Of a DNA stretch of 64,000 nt, positions 24,233-32,550 are shown one piece after another. This DNA comes from Clostridiales bacterium (GTDB lineage: Bacteria; Bacillota; Clostridia; Lachnospirales; CAG-274): NCBI GenBank assembly GCA_021204175.1, contig JAJPZT010000017.1, positions 1 through 64,000 of the forward strand, in the 5' to 3' direction. The notes beneath the pieces were generated by a model. That model did no database searches. It was not told the origin of the DNA and was given only the letters and a program-made list of their open reading frames with translations. The number at the start of each line of letters is the position of its first letter. Positions within the stretch are counted from its first letter, which is position 1. Position numbers and translations under genes: made by a program.

Positions 24233-27200
24233 AAAAGACCCTATTTTTATGGCGGTGGACAAACGGCGAGTTACTATATTCGTGGTTATACTTATATTCC
24301 TTGCCGGAGCAGTTTGTTTTAACAGTCTGCCCAAACAGCAGTATCCCGTTGTAACTCTGCCTATGGTTATTATAAGTGCGGTTTACCCCGGGGCAAGTGC
24401 TGAGGATATGGAAGAGCTTGTAACCTCAAAGCTTGAGGATATTTGTATGGCTGCCGACGGCTTTGACTATGTGGCAAGCGAATCATATAACAGCGCAAGC
24501 GTTATAAAAATGTATTTCGATCAGGATTTGAATGAAGAGGAAATGACACAGGTTCAGGACGATTTGCGGAAGGACATTGAAGACGCAGATCTGCCGGACG
24601 GTGTCACAAGTGTAACCTTCAGCGACGAGATTTTCGACACAGCCGGGCTTATACTTGCCTTTACAGGTGACGGAATTTCAAACCGAGAGCTTAAGCAAAG
24701 GGCTGAGGAGCTTAAAACCCGTCTTTTGGAAATGCAGGGGGTAAGCGACGTCCAAATCGAAGGAGATTTGGAACAGCAGGTTAAGGTAATCGTAGACAGC
24801 GCAAAGGCTAACCATTTGGGAGTAACCCTTACTAATCTCGCTTCTATGATTTCAGCCCAAAACAGCACAATTCCCGTAGGTACGCTGGAATTTGAAAATG
24901 ATGAAATAAATGTAAACACCTCGGGAAAGCTTGACAGCCTTGATGAAATTAAAAATATAATTGTTTCCGTTGATGCAGATTCGGGGGCTGTAGTTAAGCT
25001 TTCTGACATAGCCGATGTTGAAATGGGCTTTGATGATGACAGCAAGAGATATTCCTTTAACGGAGAGGACGCTGTTATTTTAAGCCTTTTCTTTGCCGAC
25101 GGCGAAAATGTTCTTGACATAGGGGCAGATGTAGAGAAGGAAATCGAGGATTTCAGAACCACTCTTTCAGACGGCATAAATATGGAAAGCGTTATTTGGC
25201 TGCCCGATGACGTAAGCGATTCTGTTAATGACTTTCTCTTAAACCTTATAGAAAGCGTTATAATCGTTTTGGCAGTGGTTATGATAATGATGAGCATAAG
25301 AAACGGTGCAATCGTTTCAGTAATTATTCCCCTTGTGATTTTTGCTTCATTTATATGTATGCAGGTTTTGGGGGTTGAAATAAACTTTATTTCCCTTGCG
25401 TCCTTAATTCTTACACTGGGTATGCTTGTTTCAAACGCCATTGTGGTCAGCGACGCCATTCAGGTCAGAATTGACAATGACGAGGAAAGAATGTCAGCCT
25501 GTGTAAACGGCACAAAAGAGGTGGCTCTGCCTGTTTTGACCTCGACCCTTACAACTGTTATTATTTACAGTATTTTCTATATGCTGCCCGGGTCAATGAG
25601 AGAGTTTGCCTTTCCTCTGCCTACAATAGTTATTTCGGCTCTTACCTGTTCATATATAGCCGCTCTTTTTGTAACTCCGGCAATGTGCTATATATTTATG
25701 AAGAAAACAAGCGAGAAGAAGGCTTCGAGAGAGGGCTTAAAAGGCATATTTAAAAAGCTTCTTATTATATGCCTTGATCATAAGGCTGTGACATTTATTG
25801 CTTCGGGAATTTGCGTAGCTGCGGCTATAGCTCTGCTGGCAAGTCTTGATATGGAGCTTATTCCCGTTTCGGATAAGGAAATTCTGGATATTGACGTAAC
25901 AGCCTATAACTATTACGACATAAGAAAAATAGACGAAATTATGGGGCAGATAGAGGAGATTTTACAGGCTGAGCCTGAAAACACAGGCTATCTTGCTTCA
26001 ACGGGAGGACACGTTCCCAAATATGACTTCGGAACACAGCCGGCAACGGACTCCGTAAACAAGGGCAGTGTTATTTATAACATAGACCTTAAACAAGGGG
26101 GACGCTTTAAAACAAAGGCGGAATACTGCGATTATCTTCAGAGTGTTATTGATGAGAATATAACCGAGGCTAAAATTATAGTTTCGGAGCTTGCCATAGT
26201 TCCGGCGAAAACAAGCCCCGTCAGCGTAACCTTCTACGGCGGAACAACGGAAAAGCTGAACGAAGTCGGCAGCGAAGCCGCTAAAATTCTCGAAAACATA
26301 GACGGTGCGACAAGCGTTCATACAGACAGAAAATATTCAACCTATAACTATTACATAGATATGAATAATGACGAGCTGAATACCTGCGGCTTAACAAAGT
26401 CTCAGGTTCAATATGAGCTTTACTATGCCATAATGGGCGGCGAAGCCACTACATACAGGAAAAACGGCGAGGAATATCCCGTTGTTGTGAAAAGCAATAT
26501 AAGCAATACGGCGGATCTCAGAGATTATCAATTCGTGTCGTCTGCAACAGGGGGCAGCTATAAGCTGAGCCAGTTTGCTGACGTAGGGGTAGACAGCGAA
26601 AACAGCATTATTTCACGGTATAACGGCGAAAGAAGCATAACTGTGGGCTGTTATAACAAAAACGGAAAAAGCACCGTTGAAATTGCCAACGCCTTGAAAG
26701 CCGAAATAGATAAGCTCGACACAACGGGGCTTAAGGTAAAGTATCAGGGCGATCTTGATACATTTAACACCGCTATGGCGGCTCTTGTTTTAGGCGCGGT
26801 TTTAGGTTCTTTTATAATTCTTTTCGTGCTTTTCGTTCAGTTCTATTCATTTAAGAGGGTTTTCATAGTTCTTATGAGCGTTCCCTTTGCTGTAATAGGC
26901 TCGGCAATAGGTCTTTGGGCAACAAACCAAAACCTGTCTATGTTTGCGGCGATAGGTATGATAAGCCTTATAGGTGTTGTTGTAAATAATGCTATTGTCC
27001 TTTTGGACTATATCGACAGCAGACTTAAGGAAAATGACGATATAGACACAGCCTGTGTCAACGCCGTGGATATGAGGTTTCGGTCTATTCTTTTGAGTAC
27101 AGCCACAACGGTTTTGGGGCTTTTCCCCCTTGCTTTGTTCGGGAACGTAATCTTTAAGGGGCTTTCAATAGCCTTTATGTCGGGGCTTACAACGTCGTTG

Positions 27201-27260
27201 GTGTTTACACTGGTTATTATTCCTACAATCTGTTCGGCGCTTTTGAAGGATAAGAAGTAA
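24225..27260 (+). CDS. RND family efflux transporter, AcrB/HAE1-type permease
   Basis: A 1011-residue proton-driven exporter with the RND plan. Transmembrane helix 1 is near residue 15-35, followed by porter domains with YPGASAEDMEELVTSKLED, a six-helix block (about 335-520), a second porter region and a final five-helix block. TM4 includes LGMLVSNAIVVSDAI, with the Asp that relays protons in the family. Firmicutes RND pumps of this type export drugs, lipids or peptides; the substrate is unknown. It is in an operon with TetR and the adaptor and ends at terminator 27270-27308. No outer-membrane partner is present, as expected. Confidence 0.94.
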   Translation: MNKKDPIFMAVDKRRVTIFVVILIFLAGAVCFNSLPKQQYPVVTLPMVIISAVYPGASAEDMEELVTSKLEDICMAADGFDYVASESYNSASVIKMYFDQDLNEEEMTQVQDDLRKDIEDADLPDGVTSVTFSDEIFDTAGLILAFTGDGISNRELKQRAEELKTRLLEMQGVSDVQIEGDLEQQVKVIVDSAKANHLGVTLTNLASMISAQNSTIPVGTLEFENDEINVNTSGKLDSLDEIKNIIVSVDADSGAVVKLSDIADVEMGFDDDSKRYSFNGEDAVILSLFFADGENVLDIGADVEKEIEDFRTTLSDGINMESVIWLPDDVSDSVNDFLLNLIESVIIVLAVVMIMMSIRNGAIVSVIIPLVIFASFICMQVLGVEINFISLASLILTLGMLVSNAIVVSDAIQVRIDNDEERMSACVNGTKEVALPVLTSTLTTVIIYSIFYMLPGSMREFAFPLPTIVISALTCSYIAALFVTPAMCYIFMKKTSEKKASREGLKGIFKKLLIICLDHKAVTFIASGICVAAAIALLASLDMELIPVSDKEILDIDVTAYNYYDIRKIDEIMGQIEEILQAEPENTGYLASTGGHVPKYDFGTQPATDSVNKGSVIYNIDLKQGGRFKTKAEYCDYLQSVIDENITEAKIIVSELAIVPAKTSPVSVTFYGGTTEKLNEVGSEAAKILENIDGATSVHTDRKYSTYNYYIDMNNDELNTCGLTKSQVQYELYYAIMGGEATTYRKNGEEYPVVVKSNISNTADLRDYQFVSSATGGSYKLSQFADVGVDSENSIISRYNGERSITVGCYNKNGKSTVEIANALKAEIDKLDTTGLKVKYQGDLDTFNTAMAALVLGAVLGSFIILFVLFVQFYSFKRVFIVLMSVPFAVIGSAIGLWATNQNLSMFAAIGMISLIGVVVNNAIVLLDYIDSRLKENDDIDTACVNAVDMRFRSILLSTATTVLGLFPLALFGNVIFKGLSIAFMSGLTTSLVFTLVIIPTICSALLKDKK

Positions 27261-27269
27261 AATAATCAA

Positions 27270-27308
27270 CCTCACTGTGAATCAGCCGCAGTGAGGTTTT
27301 ACTTTTGT
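27270..27308 (+). terminator. Intrinsic terminator of the efflux operon
   Basis: CCTCACTG (27270-27277) pairs with CAGTGAGG (27289-27296), followed by TTTTACTTTTG. Confidence 0.85.
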
Positions 27309-27327
27309 TTTATGTATATTCTCATAT

Positions 27328-27362
27328 AGAAAAAGCACCTGTATATTTCAACAAGTGCTTCT
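27328..27362 (-). terminator. Intrinsic terminator of the stalk-protein gene
   Basis: On the minus strand GAAGCACTTGT pairs with ACAGGTGCTTT, followed by a T-rich run, 26 nt after the stop at 27388. Confidence 0.7.
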
Positions 27363-27387
27363 AATTCAATAACGTTATGTCAATAAT

Positions 27388-28215
27388 TTATCCAAAAAAG
27401 CTGTCTTTGAATGTAACCTCACAACCATTTGCTTCAAGAGCAGCTATAACCTCTTCTACTGTCATACCATAATAGGGAGATTGTTCAATAGGGCTGTCAT
27501 AGGGTTCTGTTTCTCCGGGATATATACCATAGCTGCCCTTTCCATCTGCATCATTAGAGAAATCTTCATAAATAAGCACACCGTCAATAAAAATCATGTC
27601 TTCATAAATATGTTCAGTATTGTTTTCAGCACCGATGTAGTATGTTCCAGAGCTGTATGAAGTTTCACCGGACGCATTGTCTGTATCATTATCAGCTTCG
27701 ATTTTATCTTCTGCTATATTATCTTCAGTTGTTTCTTCAACAAATGCATCTGCATCGCTTTCAACATAGTCAGCAACAGATATGCTTACAGTTTTAGTCG
27801 CTGCATTCCAGTCAACTTCACAGCCGAATAATTCAGAAATAAATCTTACGGGAACCATAGTTCTGCTGTTGATGATAACAGCGGGAGAGTCAATTTCAAC
27901 CTCGCTTACAACATCGCCTTCGGCAATACTTGCTGAAGTTTCACCGATAACCATAGAAGCTACAACGCCGTTCTGAGTAAAAGTGACAGTCTTAGTTGTT
28001 TCATCCCAGTCAACCAGACATCCAATAGATTCTGCAATAACTCTTACTGGAACCATAGTTCTGTTGTCAACGATTACAGCAGGCTGATCAGTTACAACCT
28101 CCTGTCCTGCAATATATAAGCTTACTTCAGTGTATTCATCAGCAGATACATTTAAAGCCAATGAAGATACAGCCAATGCAGATATAGCCATAGTTAAAGC
28201 AATTTTCTTTTTCAT
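27388..28215 (-). CDS. Secreted stalk-domain (copper amine oxidase N-like) protein
   Basis: The 275-residue protein has a signal peptide (MKKKIALTMAISALAVSSLA, cleavage near NVSADE). Two tandem half-domains of the copper-amine-oxidase-N/stalk type follow, each with the motif IVDNRTMVPVRVIAE or IINSRTMVPVRFISE and then VDW...TKTV. After a Glu/Asp/Thr linker comes a C-terminal segment MTVEEVIAALEANGCEVTF that resembles a PASTA-like fold. Stalk domains are abundant in Clostridia surface proteins and bear no amine oxidase activity. The start follows GAGGAGG. The antisense RNA 2 promoter lies about 135 nt upstream. The role is unknown. Confidence 0.78.
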   Translation of the reverse strand: MKKKIALTMAISALAVSSLALNVSADEYTEVSLYIAGQEVVTDQPAVIVDNRTMVPVRVIAESIGCLVDWDETTKTVTFTQNGVVASMVIGETSASIAEGDVVSEVEIDSPAVIINSRTMVPVRFISELFGCEVDWNAATKTVSISVADYVESDADAFVEETTEDNIAEDKIEADNDTDNASGETSYSSGTYYIGAENNTEHIYEDMIFIDGVLIYEDFSNDADGKGSYGIYPGETEPYDSPIEQSPYYGMTVEEVIAALEANGCEVTFKDSFFG

Positions 28216-28348
28216 TGATTTTCCTCCTCGCATTGTTATAAATATTTTAATTGCTTAAATAAAGTATATACCCGAAAGATTGAGTTGTCAATAAAATTTG
28301 CAGAACGAATATACGAAAAATTTTGCAGCAAAACAGTTTGATTTTTTA

Positions 28349-28377
28349 TTGACAGTCCGGGCAAAATGTGCTATTAT
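28349..28377 (+). promoter_or_regulatory. Consensus promoter of antisense RNA 2
   Basis: TTGACA (28349-28354) and TATTAT (28372-28377) are 17 bp apart, identical in design to the promoter at 21704-21732. Confidence 0.75.
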
Positions 28378-28383
28378 TTAAAC

Positions 28384-28475
28384 ACAAAAGGGAGTGGCTT
28401 TGCAGCTACTCATCACTTAGACAATTATTTTAAGATAACCGTTAAGCTTGGAAATCTGAACGGTTATCTTTTTTT
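28384..28475 (+). ncRNA. Candidate antisense antitoxin RNA 2
   Basis: About 92 nt from a consensus promoter to an intrinsic terminator (AGATAACCGTT 28433-28443 with AACGGTTATCT 28459-28469, then T7). The 5' part folds as GAGTGGCT-TTGC-AGCTACTC. It is antisense to the last 10 codons and stop of the 38-residue peptide gene and to its 3' UTR, as in the paralogous module at 21739-21834. Confidence 0.6.
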
Positions 28476-28558
28476 GTTATGATACGTTTTACAATTCTTA
28501 TAACTATAATGGATATTAATATAATTAATACATTAACGTCATAAATAATTTCTATCAT
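28442..28558 (-). CDS. Small hydrophobic peptide, type I toxin-like (copy 2)
   Basis: A 38-residue peptide beginning MIEIIYDVNVLIILISIIV, with a hydrophobic helix to about residue 22, a basic stretch (RIVKRIITKK) and a short polar end. GGAGG lies 7 nt before the ATG. It is paralogous to the 49-residue peptide at 21771-21920 (shared IIYDV-x-VL, isoleucine-rich helix, TKK). The leader contains TCACCT (complement of 28622-28627), which can pair with the ribosome site. Unlike module 1, I see no good minus-strand promoter upstream, where the decayed recombinase ends, so this copy may have lost its promoter. Function is inferred from architecture only. Confidence 0.62.
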   Translation of the reverse strand: MIEIIYDVNVLIILISIIVIRIVKRIITKKDNRSDFQA

Positions 28559-28727
28559 AACGCCACCTCCTTCCGCAGTGCATTATGCCTCCGAAGGACA
28601 TATCAGATAACACCGGGGAACAGGTGAGAAGTAACTAAGAAACCGTTGCAATTCCCTTTAGCGAAATGTTTTTTGCGGTAAAAAAACGAGATTGAATGAT
28701 AAACTGTTTTTTGCTGCTTATAGGGTA

Positions 28728-30475
28728 TTAACAAGCGATTTTGCCGATAAAACGGTAGTAGATTTCAACTTTTATTTGTCTGCCGTTGGTTTCATTTTCG
28801 CCGTCTAATTCGTTAATAGTGATTTTATCAATGAGTGTGTTTAAAATTGCTTCGTCAAGCTTTGTTATGGGAGCATAGTTTTAGTTTTCTATTAAGTCCG
28901 CAAAATCTTTGGCGGAGCGGCTTTGTTCGGCTTTTTGTGATAAAGCAGTTTGTATTTCCGTCAAGCTCCTTTTAAGGTCGGCTTCTTCCTTTTCAAGGGC
29001 AGCAGACATTGAAGCATAACGGTCGGCGGAAATTTTGCAGAAAACCTTATCTTCATACATACTCTGAAGAATTTTGTCTATTTCGGCAAGGCGTTTTTTC
29101 ATTTTTGTCTGCTCCTTTTCTGCGATATTCTTTTTGTTTTCGCTTTTTTCAGCCGAAATACCTATAAGACGGTTAATATATTCGGTTTTATCAGCGGAAA
29201 CAAGTCGGGCATTCCTGCGTATATCGTCCAAAACTATATCGTATAGAGCATCAAATTTTATGCTGTGGGCAGTGCAGATTGATTTACCATGTCTTGTATA
29301 AGCACCGCACTCAAATTTTGCACCGTACTTTGATCTTTTTTAGATTAATGAATATCCGCATTTTAACTAACAAAGGAAGTCCCACGCCTTTTAAGGTGAC
29401 GGGGCTTCCTTTTCATTCAGCAGGAGTGTAAACTCCTACTGGATGGGGCGTTGTTAAATGCAGCGCCGTTGGTCATAAGTGTTTTTGCGTCAGAAAAAAA
29501 TGCGCATAGTCATTTAACCAGTCCTCTGAAAATATTGTTCGGATTTGAGGCGGAAAAAGGCTTTTTAACACTCAGATGTTTTTGAACGGTTTCAAAATCT
29601 TCCCTGTTTACCAACGGTTCATGAGTGTTCGGTACTGTAATCCATTCGGATTTAGGCAGTACAATAAGCTTTTTATCTTTAAATGAACGCCTTGCATATT
29701 TATGACTTACCATATCTCCCACGTATACCGGATTACTTAAAATTTCCCTTACTGTACGAACACTCCAATAATATGCAAACTTGTCATTTGTGCCTTGCCC
29801 CTTCACTTTTTCATACTGTGCATAGGCTCTTGGTTTGAGTATGTGTTCTTTTTTGAACGCATTTGCTATTTGAAAACAGGTTTTGCCATCTAAAATCATA
29901 GCAAACATACGTTGTACGATAGGAGCATTTTCATCGGGAATAAGCTTGTGCCTGTCATCAGGTGACTTCATATAGCTGTACGGAGCTTTAGAACCGAAAA
30001 ACTCCCCGTTTAGTCCCTTTGTTCTAAATGATGAACGAATTTTGCGGCTTATATCTTTTGCGTACCATTCGTTAATAATATTCTTAAATGGAGCAAATTC
30101 ATTGTCGCCGTTTTTTGTATCAACATTATCGTTTATTGCAATAAACCGAACATCTTTTTGAGTAAAGAAAACTTCTGTATAATAGCCTGTTTGCAAATAT
30201 TCTCTGCCCAAACGTGACAGGTCTTTTACTATAACAGTTTCAACCTTGCCCACTTCGATTTCAGAAAGCAGTCTTTGAAAATCGGGTCTGTTATAATTTG
30301 TTCCGCTCCAACCGTCATCAATGAAGTATTCGCAGTTAATAAAGTTGTTTTCCTCAGCATAACGCTTAAGCATTGCCTTTTGTATCTGTATGCTCATACT
30401 ATCGCCGCTGTATTCGTCATCTTTGCTGAGCCTGCAGTAAAGAGCCGTTATATTATTAAATTGCTGTTTTTTCAT
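28728..30475 (-). pseudogene. Large serine recombinase, inactivated
   Basis: Reading leftward from ATG 30475, the resolvase domain is clear: ALYCRLSKDDE with the catalytic serine in GDSMSIQIQKAML, then VIVKDLSRLGREY. The Recombinase domain follows (SWxVRTVREIL-like YYWSVRTVREIL, NPVYVGDM). At FRGLVK the frame meets TGA inside a 147-bp insertion (29365-29511). Beyond it, zinc-ribbon and coiled-coil parts resume (KFECGAYTRHGKSICTAH, then a Lys/Glu-rich coiled coil), with TAA at 29339-29341 and a further in-frame TAA at 28881. The true C-terminus ends at 28728. Such recombinases of the TnpX/TndX type move mobilizable transposons. Three lesions make it non-functional; the N-terminal 321 residues could still be expressed. 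Confidence 0.85.
29365..29511 (+). mobile_element. Structured non-autonomous insertion element, copy 1
   Basis: A 147-bp insert in the recombinase gene. Left end TAACTAACAAAGGAAGTCCC, right end ATGCGCATAGTC. Internal hairpins: GGAAGTCCC/GGGGCTTCC, CAGGAG...CTCCTACTG, GGCGTTG...CAGCGCC. It shares both ends and the internal blocks GGAAGTCCCACGCC and CCGTTGGTCATAAGTGTTTTT with the copy at 31776-31967. ATTT flanks both sides, so a short target duplication is possible. The left hairpin resembles the subterminal hairpins of IS200/IS605-type elements, but no transposase or TnpB gene is inside. Confidence 0.6.
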
Positions 30476-30591
30476 ATGTATATCTTGTCCTTTCCAAACA
30501 GCAATTCAAGATTTATATTAATTTTACCAGTAATTTTGGGCTTTGTAAAGGTCTTTTGCAGTGATTTTCTTTATGTGTACTGATAAATGGT

Positions 30592-30640
30592 AACAGTTCA
30601 GCCAAATAATTCGCAAAACGCCCTTCAGGCGCTCGACATC
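30592..30640. repeat. Second copy of the AACAGTTCAGCCA end repeat
   Basis: GTAACAGTTCAGCCAAATAATTCGCAAAACG matches the left end of the palindromic element at 1948-1978 with one or two differences. It is followed by a GCGC-containing hairpin and the string CGACATCTTTCGAGTTC, itself nearly repeated at 22086-22105. No right-hand inverted copy is seen here, so this is a fragment or a solo end. Confidence 0.5.
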
Positions 30641-30721
30641 TTTCGAGTTCCTATTGTTTTAAAGTTGTCTTTTCCCAAAGTTGTAAAATTACGTGCAGCA
30701 AAAGATAAGAGGTGATAGAAT

Positions 30722-31300
30722 ATGAAGCCTCGTTGTTTCAGCACAATAATGAATACATTATTGAAATATATGACCATAAGCAACAGCGGCAAGCAAATGA
30801 CACTGATGAATGTCGCTTTTGCCGAGTATAAAGAGAAAAACGGAAAAGAAGATTTTGAATTTGATAAGGGAAACGTCAGCAAATGGTTCAGTGGTGAAGA
30901 TAGGCAGTCGCCTTCTCTTGTAAAATTTTATGGGTCTATGGAAAATATGGAAGCACTTGTATTCGATATTCAATATAATATTTTCCCGCTTCCATATGAC
31001 AAGGAAAAAGCAATTGAAGAGCTATATTCTCTGCTTGAAAATGATTTAAGTCTTTCGAAAAGTAAAAAATGTGAAATTTCCGAAGGCTATCCTTATAACA
31101 GCGAAGAGGACAAAGCTGCATTTGTGGGCAGAGTAGTATTTTTGGGTTTACAGCAGAATAAATTGCTGTATAATCCAAAAACAGGGCAGCCTATTGACTA
31201 CAACGAAAAGTCACAAAATCTCAAAGATTATCTTTGCAATAATGTTATTCCGAAACCACAAAGATATTTCTGCGGCAGAGAAACGGATTTACAAGTTTAA
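30722..31300 (+). pseudogene. Truncated regulator/ATPase of the mobile element
   Basis: The 192-residue reading frame starts after AAGAGGTGAT. Its N-terminus looks like a DNA-binding region (DKGNVSKWFSGEDRQSPS). The end, PKPQRYFCGRETDLQ, resembles the start of AAA/NB-ARC-like ATPase modules (FxGRexEL) seen in Clostridia, where several hundred more residues should follow. Instead the sequence switches into relaxase code at about 31290. I infer a deletion that removed the ATPase and the relaxase N-terminus. The role of the intact protein is not established. Confidence 0.45.
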
Positions 31301-31744
31301 GGGCTATGAAGTTTGCTTTACAACCCATACTGGCAGAAATCATATCCACACCCACATCGTGGTAAACTCTGTTAGCTTTGAAAACGGCAAGAAATTCAAC
31401 TATTCCAAAAAAAGCTACAACAGTTCAAAGACTTGTCAGATCAAATTATAGCAGAACACGGCAAGGAAATCTGTCATAAGAATGATGAAATCACAACAAG
31501 CAATATTGGAGCTTACAAAGCTATAGAAAAAGCTGCGCAGGAAGTATATGACAGCCGGCTTTTAGATATGGTTACTGCCGTTATGACAACTAAAGTCAAG
31601 GCGACTTCACAGAGTGAATTTATCTCTTTGCTTGAACAGCAGAATATAAAAACAGTATGGCAGGACAACCGCAAGTACATAACATTTTCTGACAGTGAAA
31701 ATCACAAGGTCAGAAACAAAAAATATCCGAAACCTTTAAAATAA
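31290..31744 (+). pseudogene. Relaxase (MobA/VirD2-like) fragment with frameshift
   Basis: Frame one encodes FTTHTGRNHIHTHIVVNSVSFENGKKF, containing the HxHxH metal-binding motif III of HUH relaxases. At the A7 run near 31405-31411 the frame breaks, and the next frame continues with LQQFKDLSDQIIAEHGKEIC through a helical region to 31744 (TAA). The N-terminal tyrosine domain is missing. It is a dead remnant of the relaxase that nicks the transfer origin of a mobilizable element. Confidence 0.75.
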
Positions 31745-31775
31745 ATTTGGACAAGGAGGTGCTATTAAATGAATT

Positions 31776-31967
31776 TAACCAACAGAGGAAGTCCCACGCC
31801 CACCGACAAATCGTTTTAACAAATTTGGTCTTTGGGAAAAAACGATTTGTTGGCAGGCGGTGGGTACTTACTCTCCAATCAGTAGGGGTTTCAAGCCCTA
31901 CTGATTGGGGCGTTGATAAACGCCGTTGGTCATAAGTGTTTTTTCGTTAGAAAAAACGCGCATAGTC
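31776..31967 (+). mobile_element. Structured non-autonomous insertion element, copy 2
   Basis: A 192-bp relative of the insert at 29365-29511. Left end TAACCAACAGAGGAAGTCCC, right end ACGCGCATAGTC. It carries a long hairpin (ACAAATCGTTTT with AAAACGATTTGT, extended by CGCCcACCG/CGGtGGG), an 11-bp stem AATCAGTAGGG/CCCTACTGATT, and GGCGTT-gata-AACGCC. It sits directly after a strong ribosome site and ATG (AAGGAGGTGCTATTAAATG), so it interrupts the small gene that follows the relaxase. Confidence 0.6.
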
Positions 31968-31981
31968 TTTGATGTCAAATT

Positions 31982-32236
31982 ATGAAAGAGAAGCTGCCGG
32001 AACAGTCCAAGCCCTCAGAAACTCAATCGAGTGTTCAATCAGAAACAGACAGATTGATGATGAGCTTGGACAACGAAAACAAAAAACAAAACTCTGCACG
32101 AAACCAACAAGCGGCTGTCGGAGAAAACGGAACAGCTTCTAATTCAAGGACAGTATATTGGATTACATCAATGCTTTTTCTGTTGTTGGTAATCGGGTTT
32201 ATAGGCGGCATACTGTTTTACTTAATAAAAACCTAA
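31982..32236 (+). CDS. Small tail-anchored membrane protein of the decayed element
   Basis: The 84-residue frame from ATG 31982 is polar and helical, then ends in a transmembrane helix (WITSMLFLLLVIGFIGGILFYL). It has no ribosome site of its own. Skipping the insertion, the ATG at 31769 with AAGGAGGT would read in another frame (NYEREAAGTVQALRNSIE...) to about 32140 before stopping. Either that is the interrupted gene and this frame is a chance overlap, or a frameshift joins the two. I cannot decide which. Confidence 0.35.
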   Translation: MKEKLPEQSKPSETQSSVQSETDRLMMSLDNENKKQNSARNQQAAVGENGTASNSRTVYWITSMLFLLLVIGFIGGILFYLIKT

Positions 32237-32265
32237 TACTCTTTTTCAAGACATATTGAAATTTT

Positions 32266-32430
32266 ACCCAAACTGCAATTACAATCATTATTATCAGCTT
32301 GTTAATCTGCTTTGCCGATATTGTAAATATCAAAGGCAGTCTGAAATTAAATCTTATAGTATTATTTATGATAGCAGATATAGCGGTTATGGTTATAAGA
32401 GCAGTTTATGACTGCATAAAAAATTGGTAA
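32266..32430 (+). pseudogene. Hydrophobic ORF without start codon
   Basis: An open frame of 54 codons with two hydrophobic stretches (AITIIIISLLICFADIV and LIVLFMIADIAVMVI) ends at TAA 32430, but has no ATG, GTG or TTG before the first hydrophobic stretch; a stop lies just upstream. It is likely the remnant of a small membrane protein of the mobile element. Confidence 0.3.
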
Positions 32431-32445
32431 TAGCATAAAAATAAA

Positions 32446-32482
32446 ACCTCGGTTTTTAGCTGATTTGGTTAAAAGCCGAGGA
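32446..32482. terminator. Hairpin between element remnant and resolvase
   Basis: CCTCGGTTTTT pairs with AAAAGCCGAGG. A T-run follows only on the minus strand, so as a terminator it would work leftward; on the plus strand it is just a stem. Confidence 0.4.
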
Positions 32483-32550
32483 AATTATAAACAATGTTTG
32501 AAAATGAAGGGAGATGATAGATTATTTTATCGGAAGGAGGAATTATATAA

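Noticed and set aside
29342-29511. Group I or II intron explanation for the insert in the recombinase
   Set aside because: Too short, no recognisable catalytic core, and a second copy of different length lies in another context; a miniature insertion element fits better.
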